Assembly: GCA_035079385.1 (NCBI GenBank)
Contig: JAVHKY010000003.1
Span: 15,039,001 to 15,103,000 of the forward strand
Direction: 5' to 3'
DNA from: Aspidiotus rigidus
Lineage: Eukaryota; Arthropoda; Insecta; Hemiptera; Diaspididae
Length of the DNA: 64,000 nucleotides
A program made the translations under genes and the position numbers. The notes under the pieces were generated by a model. The model was not told the DNA's origin, did not search any database, and saw only the letters and a program-made list of their open reading frames with translations. This document shows, piece by piece, positions 32,635 through 45,215 of this stretch; position 1 is the stretch's first letter, and each line of letters opens with the position of its first letter.

Positions 32635-33254
32635 GATCTCAAGATGCCGAGCACAGGTGCCTCGTCGAACGCGACCGCTCCATCTCTTTTAGAGAACTCA
32701 GCCGCTAAGAACTTACCTAGTAGTTCCTATTCGATACCCCGGATTGAATCTAATTCCGCTTTCGTACCGGTCGTGCCCTCGAGATCTACGATGCCTTTCT
32801 ACGCACCTAATGACAACTTAACTGTCATGATGGCAGACAAGCAAAAAGTCTTATCATTACGACAAGAGGCAGCCCGTATGGAGGCGGCCTTCAGCAATTT
32901 GATCATTCCTCCTCGAGGGCCTGCCACATTCCCTTTGGAAGGACTCGGTGCGAGTACGCCGTTTAGATCTTCGTCTATGTTGGCTGCAGCGGCAGCTAGT
33001 TTTCCTTTTCCGGGTTCCAGTTCGGCGATATTCACAGTAGATCGTACGTCACCTGCTCTGGACCGGCGACTAATCAGAGCACCAGGGAGAGCGGCGAGAC
33101 CGAAGAAACAATTTATCTGCAGATATTGCAATCGCCACTTTACAAAGTCCTATAATTTATTAATACACGAGAGAACCCATACGGATGAGCGCCCGTATTC
33201 CTGTGATATTTGTAAGAAAGCATTTCGAAGGCAGGATCATTTACGTGACCATAG
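32635..33254 (+). CDS. Odd-skipped-family zinc-finger exon
   Basis: Encodes the N-terminal part of an odd-skipped/sob/bowl (Osr)-type C2H2 transcription factor, a nuclear DNA-binding developmental regulator. The acceptor TTTTCAG ends at 32,634 and the ATG follows at 32,644; in-frame codons before it are open, so an upstream start is possible. Residues 1-144 are Ser/Ala/Pro-rich with [20 protein letters not shown] near 77-96. [12 protein letters not shown] (145-156) precedes finger 1, [20 protein letters not shown] (157-176, plus RTH), linker TDERPYS, then finger 2, [18 protein letters not shown]. The exon stops inside finger 2 at CATAG|GTGAGT, a near-perfect donor at the position where this family has a conserved intron. 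The last zinc-binding His and further fingers must come from another exon, which I do not see. I cannot tell odd, sob and bowl apart from this part alone. Confidence 0.93.
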
Positions 33255-35487
33255 GTGAGTCAATTACGTTTGATTTTGAAAACTTGATACCGTATTATTG
33301 TTTAGTTCTGCATGCGATATGTTTATCCTATACCTAACTTGTTTTCCGAGAAACGTATTAAAATGAGACGCGACTAGTTTTTTTATACTTACATCGGTTC
33401 ATCGAAGTCATTTTAAATGCTGAGAAAGTTCGAGCAGACTTCTCTGGGTAAATGTAACCTTATAATCGAAATCAGTTTCTTGAGATAAAATCTCTATCAA
33501 AGTATTGTACTCCACTAAACATAGGAGCTATACGTATTATAGGATATAGAAAATGTAATTCGCCATTTTAATGCGCCCGCAAACAATGAATGAGTTATGG
33601 TTTCAACAGTAAGAAAAGAACAATAGAGGTTCTATTTTTGTTGTCCTTCAATTTTGTTTCGAAGGAGTACGAAGTAATTTCGTGAGACTACATTTTTTTT
33701 TTCGCGGATGATCTTTGAAATGTTGGAAGAGGCAAGTTTTGTTTTAGAACGTATTTCGAAGTGAATTATAGAAAATTGATGCACAAAACATCGATAATGA
33801 ATTGAAATATAATATTATGAGCATACAAATAAGGTTTCCTCTGTGAGGCAGTTGCCTGCCTGCCCGCCTGAATTCTTACGAAAATGGTGGGCAGTAACAC
33901 TTATATCATGATTTTGTTCTTTTTTGTGAGTAAATTTTATCAATTTAGTAGATGAACCACGACAAACGATAGGAAACCGCGCTCTCCACAGAAAAGCCTT
34001 CCAATCTTTAACATTATGTCATTCGAAATATTCAATTCTCACTTCAAGATTAACATAATTAGGCTTAATGGTTTTCTGCCTTTTTAAGAAACTAATTTTT
34101 CATTATTTTTGTGTAAATATTCTCAATAATTTTGCTTGAGATTTGAAGAAAGAAAAAGGTAGGCGGACCCTTTGAAGAATTGAAAACATCAGGACGAGAA
34201 GAAAGAGTGAACAGAAAATGGAGGGCTGTCATCCTCTCGCCAAGCCCCAGCTGGTCATGGTGATTGCAACCTCATAAATAAGAGTCTATAAATTTATTGA
34301 AGGTTAAAATGAGGAGCCATGTAGAGTGAACGAGTAAGGCCTCAGCTCATAGAATACTCTCATTCCATGGGGTCTCTTTCGTTAATCGAGAAACAAGCGA
34401 GGGACTTCTTTTAAAAGGGAAATTTCCGGTTTAAATAATCGGTTAGGATCGATAATTTGATTGAAATCTTTCCGAGTCCCAACTTCTTATAATATACAAA
34501 TGCACCTTCTATGATGAGAATTTTTCCAAGCCCACCTCTTTGTATACAGTTCGAAAATCAAAATTCTTCCAAGTCACCTTCTCCTAAATATAGCTGGATG
34601 TTCGAAATTATTTCGAGTCCCCAAGAGAGTTGTGTTCCTGTCACTTTTCTACATAGCGCCCGCCTCTTCTGTACTCACAACTCGCTGAAGAGACGGGCGT
34701 TTCTCTCAAAAGAAATCATCATAAAATAGATCCCTCCACCCCAAGAAAACCTAAAGCAGAGACAAACATGTCTCCTTCGGAGACACGCAGTGTAGTATTT
34801 TATAGATTGCTTCATCGCGGAGGCTGACTAGCTATCGGCCTCACCCACTCTGAGTTCGTCTACCTTTCCCTTCTCCAACATTGCTTAACTTGATTGCAGC
34901 CTTTTATACTGGGTGTAAGTCTTCGATTTCATCATTGATATTGATAAACCGGAAATGGATATGATACATCGATCATATCAACATATGGTCGATCATAGTG
35001 AATGGATTCTGCCGATCATATCGATTTCTGATATAACTATTTTTGTTCTGATGGTGTTTCATAAACGTCCTCCACTCCTCCTCCACCAGTATTATTCTCA
35101 ACACAGTGTAAGACTAGTGCGAGTTTGTAAGTTTCAAGCTTCCTCCGGAAAAACCGTCACAGTTCTTGCCACGGCTGATGACGTCACTAGTGATGTTGAC
35201 GAAGATTTCGACCTTTGCTACTTTGGGATGCCTAACATGCAATATAGTAAATGGCTCAAATACCGTATGTTAAGGTAATTAGCTCATCTGGCTCTCTCTA
35301 GGTCTCTAAACATACAGGCTCCCTTCACGGTATCGTTACTATGACGTCATCAAAGACCTTGATCCATTTGGTTAAGCGGAATAGTCTCAATATCATTATA
35401 CTTGGCCCAACATCCAGTACACTAAGCTTCACTTTGGGACTTGAAAATATTTCGAATTTCACCCCCTGTATAATTTAATCCATAATA
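33255..35487. other. Intronic sequence with repeat remnants
   Basis: Starts at the GTGAGT donor. A possible LINE scrap near 34,190-34,262 (GREERVNRKWRAVILSPSP) is suggestive only. Diverged satellite units lie at 34,470-34,625 (TTCCAAGCCCACCTCTTTGT and relatives). The 107-codon frame 34,955-35,278 contains repeated GATCATATCGAT-like strings and no known domain. Confidence 0.45.
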
Positions 35488-36129
35488 CGAGGGCTGTCTC
35501 AAAAATAAGTTTCCCTATCCCAGAAAACAACAAAAGAGTCGAAGAAAAAATCTGAAAAAATTAGGGCATTAATGTTTCCATATTTTGGTAACACTGTAAA
35601 AATTTCAAGGCTGTCGCGTAACACTGACGCGCATAACACTGACGCGAGTAACAGTCAAACAAAAAATGAAGTTGCCATTGCAAAAAATTGAGTTGCCGTT
35701 ACGTGTGTACCGCAAGTGATTTTACGCTGCAAAAAACAGAGCGTAAAATTGAATTACCCAACAAATTTCAACTTTGGCAACTCCATTTTTTGTTCGACTG
35801 TTACTCGCGTCAGTGTAACCCGATCGCCATGAAATTTTCACAGTGTTATCAAAATCTCAAAAACTTAATGCTCTCATATTTTCAGGTTTTTTGGGTTTTT
35901 TGCTACGTAAAATCAAATCACCAAACAAACTTTAACTTTACAGTACACACGCAGTGGCAACTCTATTTTTCGTTCGACTGTTACTCGCGTCAGTGTAATC
36001 CGATCGCCATGAAATTTTCACAACGTTATCAAAATCTCAAAAAATTAATGCGCTAATTTTTTCAGATTTTTTTGTCGACTTTTTTGTTGTTTTCTAGGAA
36101 AAAGAAACTTACTCTTGAGACAACCTTTG
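35488..36129. mobile_element. Mariner-like inverted-repeat element with a doubled arm
   Basis: Flanked by TA on both sides. The ends are CGAGGGCTGTCTCAAAAATA and, on the other strand, CAAAGGTTGTCTCAAGAGTA; pairing extends about 190 bp inward. The right arm is present twice with a 180-bp period: GTTCGACTGTTACTCGCGTC at about 35,792 and 35,972. The left arm carries its reverse. There is no transposase. TA flanks and the end sequence suggest a Tc1/mariner-derived MITE. Confidence 0.85.
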
Positions 36130-36563
36130 TATTAGGCTAAAATAGGCTCAGCTACCTTAGCCCAAAATACCCCAAACATGTAGTAAACTAGGAGAGAGAG
36201 AAAAAAAAGGTGGGGCATGGTATGACGTCATAAGACTACAATAATATACAGTAGACTTATACTAGGCTGAGAATGGGGGCGAACGAGCGAAGCGATTGAG
36301 ATTGTCAGCTTTTCACCCTGTCATTTATGTACTATGTTTACACTGAACTAAAAAGAAAAAATATCTGGTACTATAACGTCAACATGGCCGAGATGGAAGG
36401 AAAAAGACGGTAAAATTGATTTAATTGATGAATTATATCGAAGTGTAGCCCAACAATACTAACAAAGGGAGAGGTGAACGAACTCAAAGAGGGTCAGACC
36501 GTCAGCTAGTTAGTCAAGGTGATACAAGAATATAAAATACCACACTACGTGTCTCTGGAAGAG

Positions 36564-36754
36564 CAGTGGCGGCCCCAGCGAAAGGCCTATCTAAATTTTT
36601 TTGGCCTACCCTTTGGCCTGCTCCAAGATCGATTTTAATTTTGAGCGTTGACCCCCTCAGCTAACTCCGCCTCCTTCCTCAATCCTTGGCGTACCTGGCA
36701 CTTCACAAGCTTCAGATTGACCTACTTCGGGCAAAATTCCTGGGGCCGCCACTG
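36564..36754. mobile_element. 191-bp hAT-like MITE
   Basis: Perfect 15-base ends CAGTGGCGGCCCCAG ... CTGGGGCCGCCACTG. The 8-bp flanks TGGAAGAG (36,556-36,563) and TGGAGAAG (36,755-36,762) match at 6 of 8 positions, consistent with an aged hAT duplication. No coding capacity. Confidence 0.85.
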
Positions 36755-36762
36755 TGGAGAAG

Positions 36763-39474
36763 ACGTGTTAACTTCTGTTTTTTTTTTTTCAAACTACATC
36801 GATGGCCTCTACTTTCTATGATGGTATTTTTTAGGTATCCAAATCTCTTATGTATGATCTTTTGATCTTAGGTAAGATTTTGGTACGTTACTGTGATTGA
36901 TTAAGTAGCAAACACTTTCCACATCAGGCTTCGCGAGTCTAACCCTACTTGAAAAGAATAGATAATCATTCCCTCGTATTTCAGATTTCGAGTCAATTCG
37001 TTTTCTCATCTATATCGACTGTCCTAAATTGCTTACCTAATTCGTGGTAGTATGATGCAGTCTCTCGTTCTGCCTTTTTCCCGATTACTCTTCCCATGAA
37101 AGTTTATTTCTGATGACCACGGAAAACAGATAATGTAGTCATAGGAGCGAAAGAGTGGAGCCCTATGTAGCGATATCATGAGCTCCGCTCCCCCTCCCTG
37201 ACACAAAATTCAAGTGTAGCCGTGGAACACATTTTGTTGGATACCTGCGGCCGACCCTTAATACTTTTCGAATACCATTAGTGCAATGAACGACAGAGTT
37301 GGCCGTATCGCAATAGCCAAGATCCCAAGAGATTAAGGGTGCTGTCACATGTGTAGGATCATATTTCCAGCTTTTAATCGAATTATCCATTTTAATTATA
37401 TTATTTCCAATTACACTGTCTGCAGACATACCTGGCTGTACGTTACACAGATTTGAGCGAGCTCTTGTCTTTGTAGAAAATTTTACTTCATTTTCAATTT
37501 AATTTTATTATAATGTCCATGAGTTCTTATCGCATTTCTGCTTTGTTTATGGCGAGTTGATGATTTTTCTGATTTTGATATTCAATTCAACCATAAGCAT
37601 TTACCATAAACCATCTTCAGCGAAGACGGTATCATTATCCATCAATTTTATGTTCTCACTCGACGAATCATCGATTATTCGGCATTTCAAAACGCACTCG
37701 TTTCTTAATTCGACAATCCATTACGCAGCAGACGATACCAGTTTATCTTCGAAACGATCTGTATTTAATCAGAAAAACCACTTTTTCTAACGCACTATCA
37801 TTTATACTATAATACATTGCCTGCGTGTTATCTACTTATACGAATAACTCTAGCTCGGGGTCATATTTGTATGTCGCAAGTTCATCGTTGAAGAGTGCAC
37901 GCGGACATACGTGTACAGATATTAAGCTGATAGTACACGGTATAGGAATGGATATGGCATGCGTACTTTTTGTTTCATTCCACAGAGAATCTGCATGGTC
38001 AGAATGTGGCTGTTTAGATACGTATCAGAAGACCCAACGGCAATCGCTGTAGCAGTGCACCCATCTGACGCTTCGAGAGGATTTATTGTGCAGGTGTATG
38101 TTACAGCGTAGCTGCTTTAGAACTCTCGTGGAGAATAATATTTTATAGAATTGAACGAAACAATACGAGTAGTCGCTAAACATTCATGCATGAAGAAACA
38201 ATACCTCCAAAAAGCACACCATCATCGAACTACTGTTCCACCAAGTGGATACTTAATTTTCTTCCTCGTCAATAATCCACGTACAAACACTAATCGAAGA
38301 GAGAGAGAAAAAAAGAACCAACCGCTCGCTCGTGTAACGCAAAGTCAATAAGAATGCTCATTTTACTTTTTACAACTTTAACTCCGGCTATAAATAAATT
38401 TATGCGCAATATGGGAAATTTAAGACGAGGAGAGGACGGAGACAGTCGCTGGAGAACTGAATGAGCGAGACAGAAAATTCGAGTAAAATAACAACTGCGA
38501 GAGTGAAGTACGTACCTACAGTTATGAAGAAAGCGAGTGCCTATGTATCAACAGGCGAATACAAAGGAGATGAACTGCGTAAGAAGCTGCGAGAAAGAGA
38601 CGAAGACTAGACGTACGTAGTTTAGCGCATAGAACGAGCGAGTGAGAAAGAAAATGAGTTATTTCAAGGCTAACCAGCAGTACTTTGCACTGTATAATGG
38701 AAGTCACAAACCGACTCGCCTAAATACATCTTAAGGTATAAAAACCTTTACCACCGATGAATAAAGTACTTAGCGTTTGCGTCAGGGCTTCCACAACTTT
38801 GTTTTATGGTCAAACATGGCTTAGCGAAGCTGACCGACAATGACGAGCAGATTCTAGACATGTACGACGTGGGTTTTTAAATTTACTCTCGGTATGCGGA
38901 GCTTGATTAAGAAGGGCCTTCATTATAAGCCTAATTTCATTTATTTCCCATCGCGTATACTGCACAGCATTGTCCACGACGGTTGAAATCTTGTGCGCTC
39001 GACTTAAAACTGCTTTCAATCAAGGTTCGAAACGACTAGAGGAATGTGGCGAGATGCGCACGGAGTCCACCCTACAGTAGTTGAACTCGTATTTCTTTTC
39101 GACGATCCAATCTTTCAACAGTGGCTAAACTTGAGAAATTTAGCCCAAGAAGATTTTTGGACGAGGAAATTGTGATCAGGTGTTGAATTTTGAATTAAAA
39201 TGTAGAACGAAACTTTTTAGCGGAGTGATGTGAGATTGAGAAAAGAGGACTCTCTATTTAATTTTTTTCAGTAAAACTAAACAAACTAATTTCTTATCGA
39301 TAACAATCCTGGGATCTATCTAGCGCTCTAGTGATTAGCATCCAAGTATCACAAGTGTATCAACTTCGGAAACATTCTGACTCTTAGTATAGAACAGTTT
39401 CTCCCTCTTAGACTCTCCACCTTTCATTTTCTTTTAAATTAGATTAAACGCTAAGCTCAATAAATGAGAAAAAA
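36763..39474. other. Gene-poor stretch
   Basis: No repeats that I recognise. Several frames of 60-90 codons occur; only the one at 37,163-37,465 looks protein-like. GGTATAAAAACC at about 38,735 is a TATA-box match with no identifiable downstream gene. Confidence 0.45.
37163..37465 (-). CDS. Unidentified open frame, about 100 codons
   Basis: The frame is open from about 37,465 down to TAG at 37,163. It reads NLCNVQPGMSADSVIGNN, SIKSWKYDPTHVTAPLISWD, CDTANSVVHC and CVPRLHLNFVSGRGSGAHD. Composition and four spaced cysteines look like real protein, possibly secreted or an old insertion. I cannot place it in a family, and no signal peptide or splice partner is evident. Confidence 0.25.
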   Translation of the reverse strand, partial: RARSNLCNVQPGMSADSVIGNNIIKMDNSIKSWKYDPTHVTAPLISWDLGYCDTANSVVHCTNGIRKVLRVGRRYPTKCVPRLHLNFVSGRGSGAHDIAT

Positions 39475-40920
39475 GTCGGGTAAATTTTCTTATTCGGAGA
39501 TGGGAAGAGAATTTCGAGGTAAATTTTGATTTTGAAAGAGCCGTAGCCGTGGAGCCTGGAAAAATTTTGATGCTTGAATGGGTTTTCAGAGATGCCGCGA
39601 GGGTAAGGCGATATTGATCGCCTAGGGTTCCTAAAATAATTTAAGATGACTGGAACTCAAAACAATTGAAAACTGGAATAAGGTTTCAAATACTACCGTG
39701 GGCCCCGAAACTCTCACGTCGCTCTCGTTGAAGAGTCCAGGAAAAAATTCCGAGTTCTGAAGAGTTGCAGCCGGGGAGCCTGGAACCAAGTTTGATACTT
39801 GAGTCTTGAGGAAGGTCTGAAGGTTTTATTTTTGAAGCTACTAAGGGGAAAAGAGTCTTTGCGGAGTCTGGAACGATTTGGATGCTCATATGTTGAGGGA
39901 AATCTGTTAACAGAGGTGCCGTTTGATCGCTTAGAATCCCTTAAATTCTAACTTGGAGATGACCGAAGCTCAAAAAATTGAAACTATCCTATAAGATTTG
40001 AAATTCGTTTACGTAGGCCCTCGAATTTCTCAGGCTATTTGTGTCGGGTAGAATTCTATATTCGGAGATACAGCTAGAAAAAGAGTAGGAGCCACAGCCT
40101 CGGAGTCTGAAACAATTCTGATGCTCGAGTGATGAGGAGAGTCTGCAGGTTTTATGCTTGAAGATACAGAGAGGAAAAGAGTTAGGGAGAGAGCGAATTT
40201 TGAAGAACCATAGTCGAGGAGCCTGGAACGATTTCAATGCTCGTAGCTTGAGGAGAGGTGATATAAATTGTTGTCAAGCCTCTCTTAAATTTCAACCTAA
40301 AGATGACCAGAAGTTGAGGAATTCAAAATTTTCGATAGGGTTTAAAATGCTTTCCATCGTCACTGCTTAGGGCGTCCAAAATTCGTAAACCATTCCTGTC
40401 AAGTGGATTCTTTGTTCGGGTCTAGGAAAAAATTTTGAACTTTGAACAGCAAAAGAGCCTGGGACCATTCGATATTCGAATGTTGTGGAGATTCGAGTGG
40501 AACCTACGATCGGAGTTACACAGAGGAGGAGAGTCTGAGAGGAAATTTCGAATTTTGGAGAACCGAAGCCGTGGAGGCTGGAACAGTTTTGATACTTGAA
40601 TGTTGAGGGGAGTCGGGTGACAGAGGTGGTGACGTAAGGGCAAGGTGGTTGAAATTTTCATATAAAGTTCAAAATATTTTCCACCGTATCTACCTCAGGC
40701 CCCCAAAGTCGGCTAGATTCTACATTCGGAACAGTCTAGGAGAAAATGTTGAGTTCTAAGGAGCCGCAGCCGTGGACCGTGGAACAATTTTGATTTTTGA
40801 GTGTTAAGGAGAGTAGTTTCTATGTTTCAAGTTATGGAGAGGAAAAGAAAATTTTGAGATCCAAAGAGCCGCAGCCGTGGAACATGGAACAATTTTGATG
40901 CTCGAGAATTAAGGAAGAAA
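39475..40920. repeat. Highly diverged tandem array, about 315-345-bp unit
   Basis: At least four imperfect units share an ordered set of phrases: GAGCCGCAGCCGTGGAGCCTGG, AACAATTTTGATGCTCGAGTGTTGAGGAGAG, GGTTTTATGCTTGAAG..GAGAGGAAAAGAG and GATGACCGAAGCTCAA..ATTGAAA. The last phrase recurs at about 39,645, 39,958 and 40,301. Units differ by many substitutions and indels, so the array is old. No coding frame is preserved between units. Confidence 0.8.
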
Positions 40921-43129
40921 CAACAAAAAAGACAAGAACATTAATCACGTAATAAGATTACGGGTTTCCCGCTGCTTCGATACAGAGTTTTAGAGCTCGT
41001 AAATTTTATCTTCTTTTTTTGACCCGGGTCACCCCGCTTCTGAACATAACTTCTCGTTCTCTAGAGCATATTGGAACGAATCCATGGGCAAGAGAAAAAA
41101 AAATCGAGCGACTGTTATTGGCGTCAGTTTTTGCTCCTTAAAATTTTCGGCGGCGCTAAATAGACAATATTTCCCTAAATGGCCGAAACGGAACCGCGGA
41201 AATTATGGTGTCCGCGAGGATACGACTGTTTAAGCAAATAATATACGTAGGTACGCACATAATATTGTACTTTAGTAGCCCGTAAAGCGTGAACGATAAT
41301 GACCGTAAAAATTAGTTCCATCACGCGCGGTCAATTAATACGATTTAATTGACGCATTTTTATTTTCATTTAATTTTATACGTCGCGGACCGTCATCAAA
41401 AGACACGACTTCCTCGGGTCGCTTCGCCATCATTTGCATAAATTGAGATCGTACCTTTTTCTGAATAAATTACATATCGCGGGTATACACCTACGCTCTT
41501 AGTACTCTTTGTACATAAATGGTAGCCGATGGGAACTGGGCACGTTCTATCTCTGTATGACTTCATTTGCCTCTCGAAAGGGAATGGATATTAAGGTGTT
41601 AAATGAGCAATTTAATTACACCGCGGTGTTTTGCGCCTAAAATTCAAATTCTCGTTAATTCAAACGTATTACTGTGTATTTTAGACGAGACAGGTACATT
41701 ATTTTGCAAGACGTCACTTTTTCACGTGTAGTTTTAAATGAAGTCTTCAATGGTAGAATTCTCACAAGGAAGTCATAATCCATACGTACCTACGTTTTAT
41801 ACATTGGTAAACGTAAAGTTCGAGAAAATTGTTAGCTGCGTTATTATATGTATACACAAATATTTTCTTCTTCACTATTTGTCACTGTCGAGTGACGAAA
41901 ATAATTTTTAAGGCGTCTCGGATCACGTTAGGAAATACAACCTATCGCGTTCCCGGGAAGGAAATGAGTTTTACAAAGTAACGCGATGAGAAATTCGGCG
42001 ATACGCAATGTCGAGAATTCTCGCACCTCTCTCTACATTTTTTTTGGGATTTTCTTTCATCTTTCTCCGACTTTCAGGTACTTCGGAAGTTTATATTTTC
42101 AAAATGTTTTACGGACTCGTACAATGTACAGAAATTTCAAAAGAATAAATTTCACTCGAAATTTCGGAATAATGATTAATCGAACGATGATGTTAATCGA
42201 CGCAATATGTGGTCGAGGAAAGTAAAATGTATACATAAAAAAAAAAGCTTATATTCTGTACAGATGAATCTTCGTAATATTTTAATTGGCAGTGAAAAAT
42301 TACAACCATTTATTTCAACTGCTCGAAACGTGCAGGCAAAGCGTTAATAATACTGAATTTCAAATCAGGAGCTGTAGCCGCAAGAAAAAACAACTTGATT
42401 CGTATCGTTCAGAACTTACAAAAATACGTGTAATTACCCAATAATCGTAAGGAGGAAAAAAAAAATCGAACGACAAAATTAGACGGTGACAAATATGTTT
42501 GTCGAGTAAGTCGACTCGAAGTGATACCTTTATTTTTGATTTCGATGTTTTCTGAAGAATCACTCTCGTAATTGTGTCAATTATTAGTGACCACAAGTTT
42601 CTGGAAAAGAGAAGACCGACATGTGTACAGGCTTCATTAGTAAAACGAATTTATGAATTTGTCTTCTTTTTGATTAATACTGCGTCGAATACGTCCATCT
42701 GCTGCTCGAAAAAAATATTTAGTTCTTTTACAAGCCGATCTTTTTCTCCTTGTGCAAGCGCAGGAAGACATATAGACATTCAAACCTCAAAAAAAGGCTT
42801 TAATTATGAAGTTCGACCACATTTTTCGATTGAAACGAGAAGAAAAATATTTTGGACCATAGAATGTCTCTTTCCACCACCAGCATCTATTTACATATTC
42901 ATAAATACTGGGTCCCAGTGTTCTGGAAAATTTTTTCAGTAACGATATTAATTTATTGGAAAAATTCTTGAAGAGATAAAACTCATGGAAGGTGGAAGAG
43001 GAGTAACTAACAGGGAGAAGTTATCAGAAAGTAAATTGAGGACCCAGAGGTGTTTTCATCGCACGAACGTGTGTAAAGTAGCTCTGAATTATTTATCATT
43101 AAAGAAGAATCATTATACAGTTTACAGTT
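40921..43129. other. Repeat-poor non-coding stretch
   Basis: Free of the satellite and transposon families that fill the window. 41,120-41,700 is relatively CpG-rich and contains homeodomain-type AT cores (CAATTAATACGATTTAATTG) and ATTTGCATAAAT. This composition is common in regulatory DNA of developmental genes, but there is no direct evidence of function. Confidence 0.35.
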
Positions 43130-45215
43130 TTGCACGCTGACTCACTCCAAAATTATGATACTGAAGAAGAAAACAACCTAGATGTTGACGAGTCTCTGAT
43201 CACAGACATAATAAAAAAACTAAACAATAAGAAAGCAAATGGGTCGGACGGAATATCTAATAAAATGATAAAAATTATTAATAGAAATTGTCCAATAATT
43301 TTAATAACTATTTTTCAGAAACTCCTTCAAATGAAATATTTCCTGATATTTGGAAGCTTGGGAAAATAAAACTCATAAATGAACCTGATACGGACCCTTC
43401 TGAAATCAATTCCTACAGACCAATAACTCTTTTATCATCCTTAGGTAAAGTATATGAAAAAATTATAAGACACCTTTTGAATCAGGAAATTACAAAAAAT
43501 AACATCTTACATACACAACAATACGGCTTTAGGGAAGGAAGGTCGACAGAAATGGCACTTACTGAACTAATGAAAACACTTGAACAACATAAAAAAACAC
43601 ACAAACATATAATTTTAATAAGCTTTGATGTCACGGGAGCGTTTGACCGAGTCATCTAGTCTAGCTTGGCCGAAATAATGGATAAAAATAACGTAAGTAG
43701 ACATATAATACCTACAGATAATTAATACAAAGCTACCTGGGAAATAGGAAAATAGGATTTTTTGATAAGGACAATAATTTGAAGCTAGAATATGAACTAA
43801 GTATGGACGTACCACAGGGGTCAGCGTTGTCCCCAACTCTTTTTAACATTGCAATGACTGAAATACACAAGACAGCAAAAGAAACAAACAAATTCAAGCT
43901 TTTAAGCTACGCTGACGATCTGCTAATGATTATTGGAATAGATAAACAGAATGACTATCAAACTATTAACAGAAAGATAGAACAAACAAACCAGAAATTA
44001 AAATATCTTGGCTTAACGTTAAATCCAAAGAAAACACAAATGATATTCATATCGAGAAGACACAAGAAACTAGATTTTCAAAAAAGTATGGAGGACAAAA
44101 TAAAAATGGGACTAGAGAAAATTAAATTTCAATCAGAAATGAAATACTTATAATTTTAGATCCAAACCTAAACTTTAAAAAGCACATAGAATATATTACA
44201 AATAAATTAAAAAAACACTACAATAAAATTCGGGCATTATATGGTAATACTTATGGGATGGACACAAAAAAAAAGAGAAATAATTTATAATGCTCTTTTT
44301 TGGTCGATAATTGAATACAGATCTCTAGCCTACTTTGGAAAATTAAGAAAAACAGAAATCAAAAAATTAAAATCCCTTCAAAGAACAACATTAATCGGAA
44401 TAATATCGGCCTATAGAACAGTACCACATACTGCCTCTCATGTAGTAGCGGGAGTGACACCAATTGATCTATAATTAAGTCAAACGAATAAGATAAAAAG
44501 GATCAAAATTAGGCATAAAGAAGGTAAAATAACAAAAACAGAAATGGTAGATAACATCAAGAAAACTAAATTAGATACAATAAAAACCTGGCAGGATCTA
44601 TACGATAAGGAAAAAACGGGAAGGAGAACCGCAAAATTGATACCGAACATTGAACTGAGACTCAAAAACAAAAAATTAAAAACCAATTACTTTTTAACGC
44701 AATACTTGACAGGGCACGGTAACTTTGCAACTTATTTAAAAAAATTTAAGATAATAAAAGACAGTAAATGTAGGGAGTGTTTGAATTTTGAAGATGATCC
44801 AGATCATACCTTCCTAAAATAGTTGGGTAAATGCCTACAAGATGAACAAATTCATGCTAAAGTCAACAGATATATGAAACAAATACTCAAAACAAAAAAA
44901 GAAATTACAGAGAAATAATAATAATTTCAATAAAAATAAAAATAACATACAAGTGCTATACTAACAATTAATAAGTAAACAAATGAATAATAATAATAAT
45001 AATTAAAAAAAAAAAAAAACAGAAATAATACCTTTTCTCCATGATAAAATATTGCTTTGTATTTTAGTCTAGTCTAGATACAGAACATAGTATTTTACGA
45101 GCTCGTCATGAGGGGGGTTAGGAAAAACCAATGGTAAAACTCACCCAACCCTAATGACTAAAATTTGTAAATAAAAAAAAAAAATTAAAAAAAATAAAAT
45201 TAAAAAAAAAACACA
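43130..45215 (+). mobile_element. R1/jockey-type LINE, 5'-truncated
   Basis: RT-first non-LTR element broken by frameshifts and stops near 43,369, 43,659, 43,780, 44,153, 44,474 and 44,822. The order is KLNNKKANGSDGISNKMIK, SYRPITLLSSLGKVYEKII, QYGFREGRSTEMAL, ILISFDVTGAFDRV (motif A), VPQGSALSPTLFNIAMTEI (motif B), LLSYADDLLMII (catalytic YADD), LGLTLNPKKTQMIF, then the C-terminal C-x2-C-x7-D-x2-H zinc motif CRECLNFEDDPDHTF near 44,770-44,815. The endonuclease is missing, as expected from 5' truncation. An AAT/A-rich tail (44,915-45,020), a 3' UTR and A/T-rich runs to 45,215 complete the 3' end. Confidence 0.9.

Noticed and set aside
34190..34262. LINE C-terminal remnant (GREERVNRKWRAVILSPSP)
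   Set aside because: Too short to assign. Kept only as a remark in the intron description.
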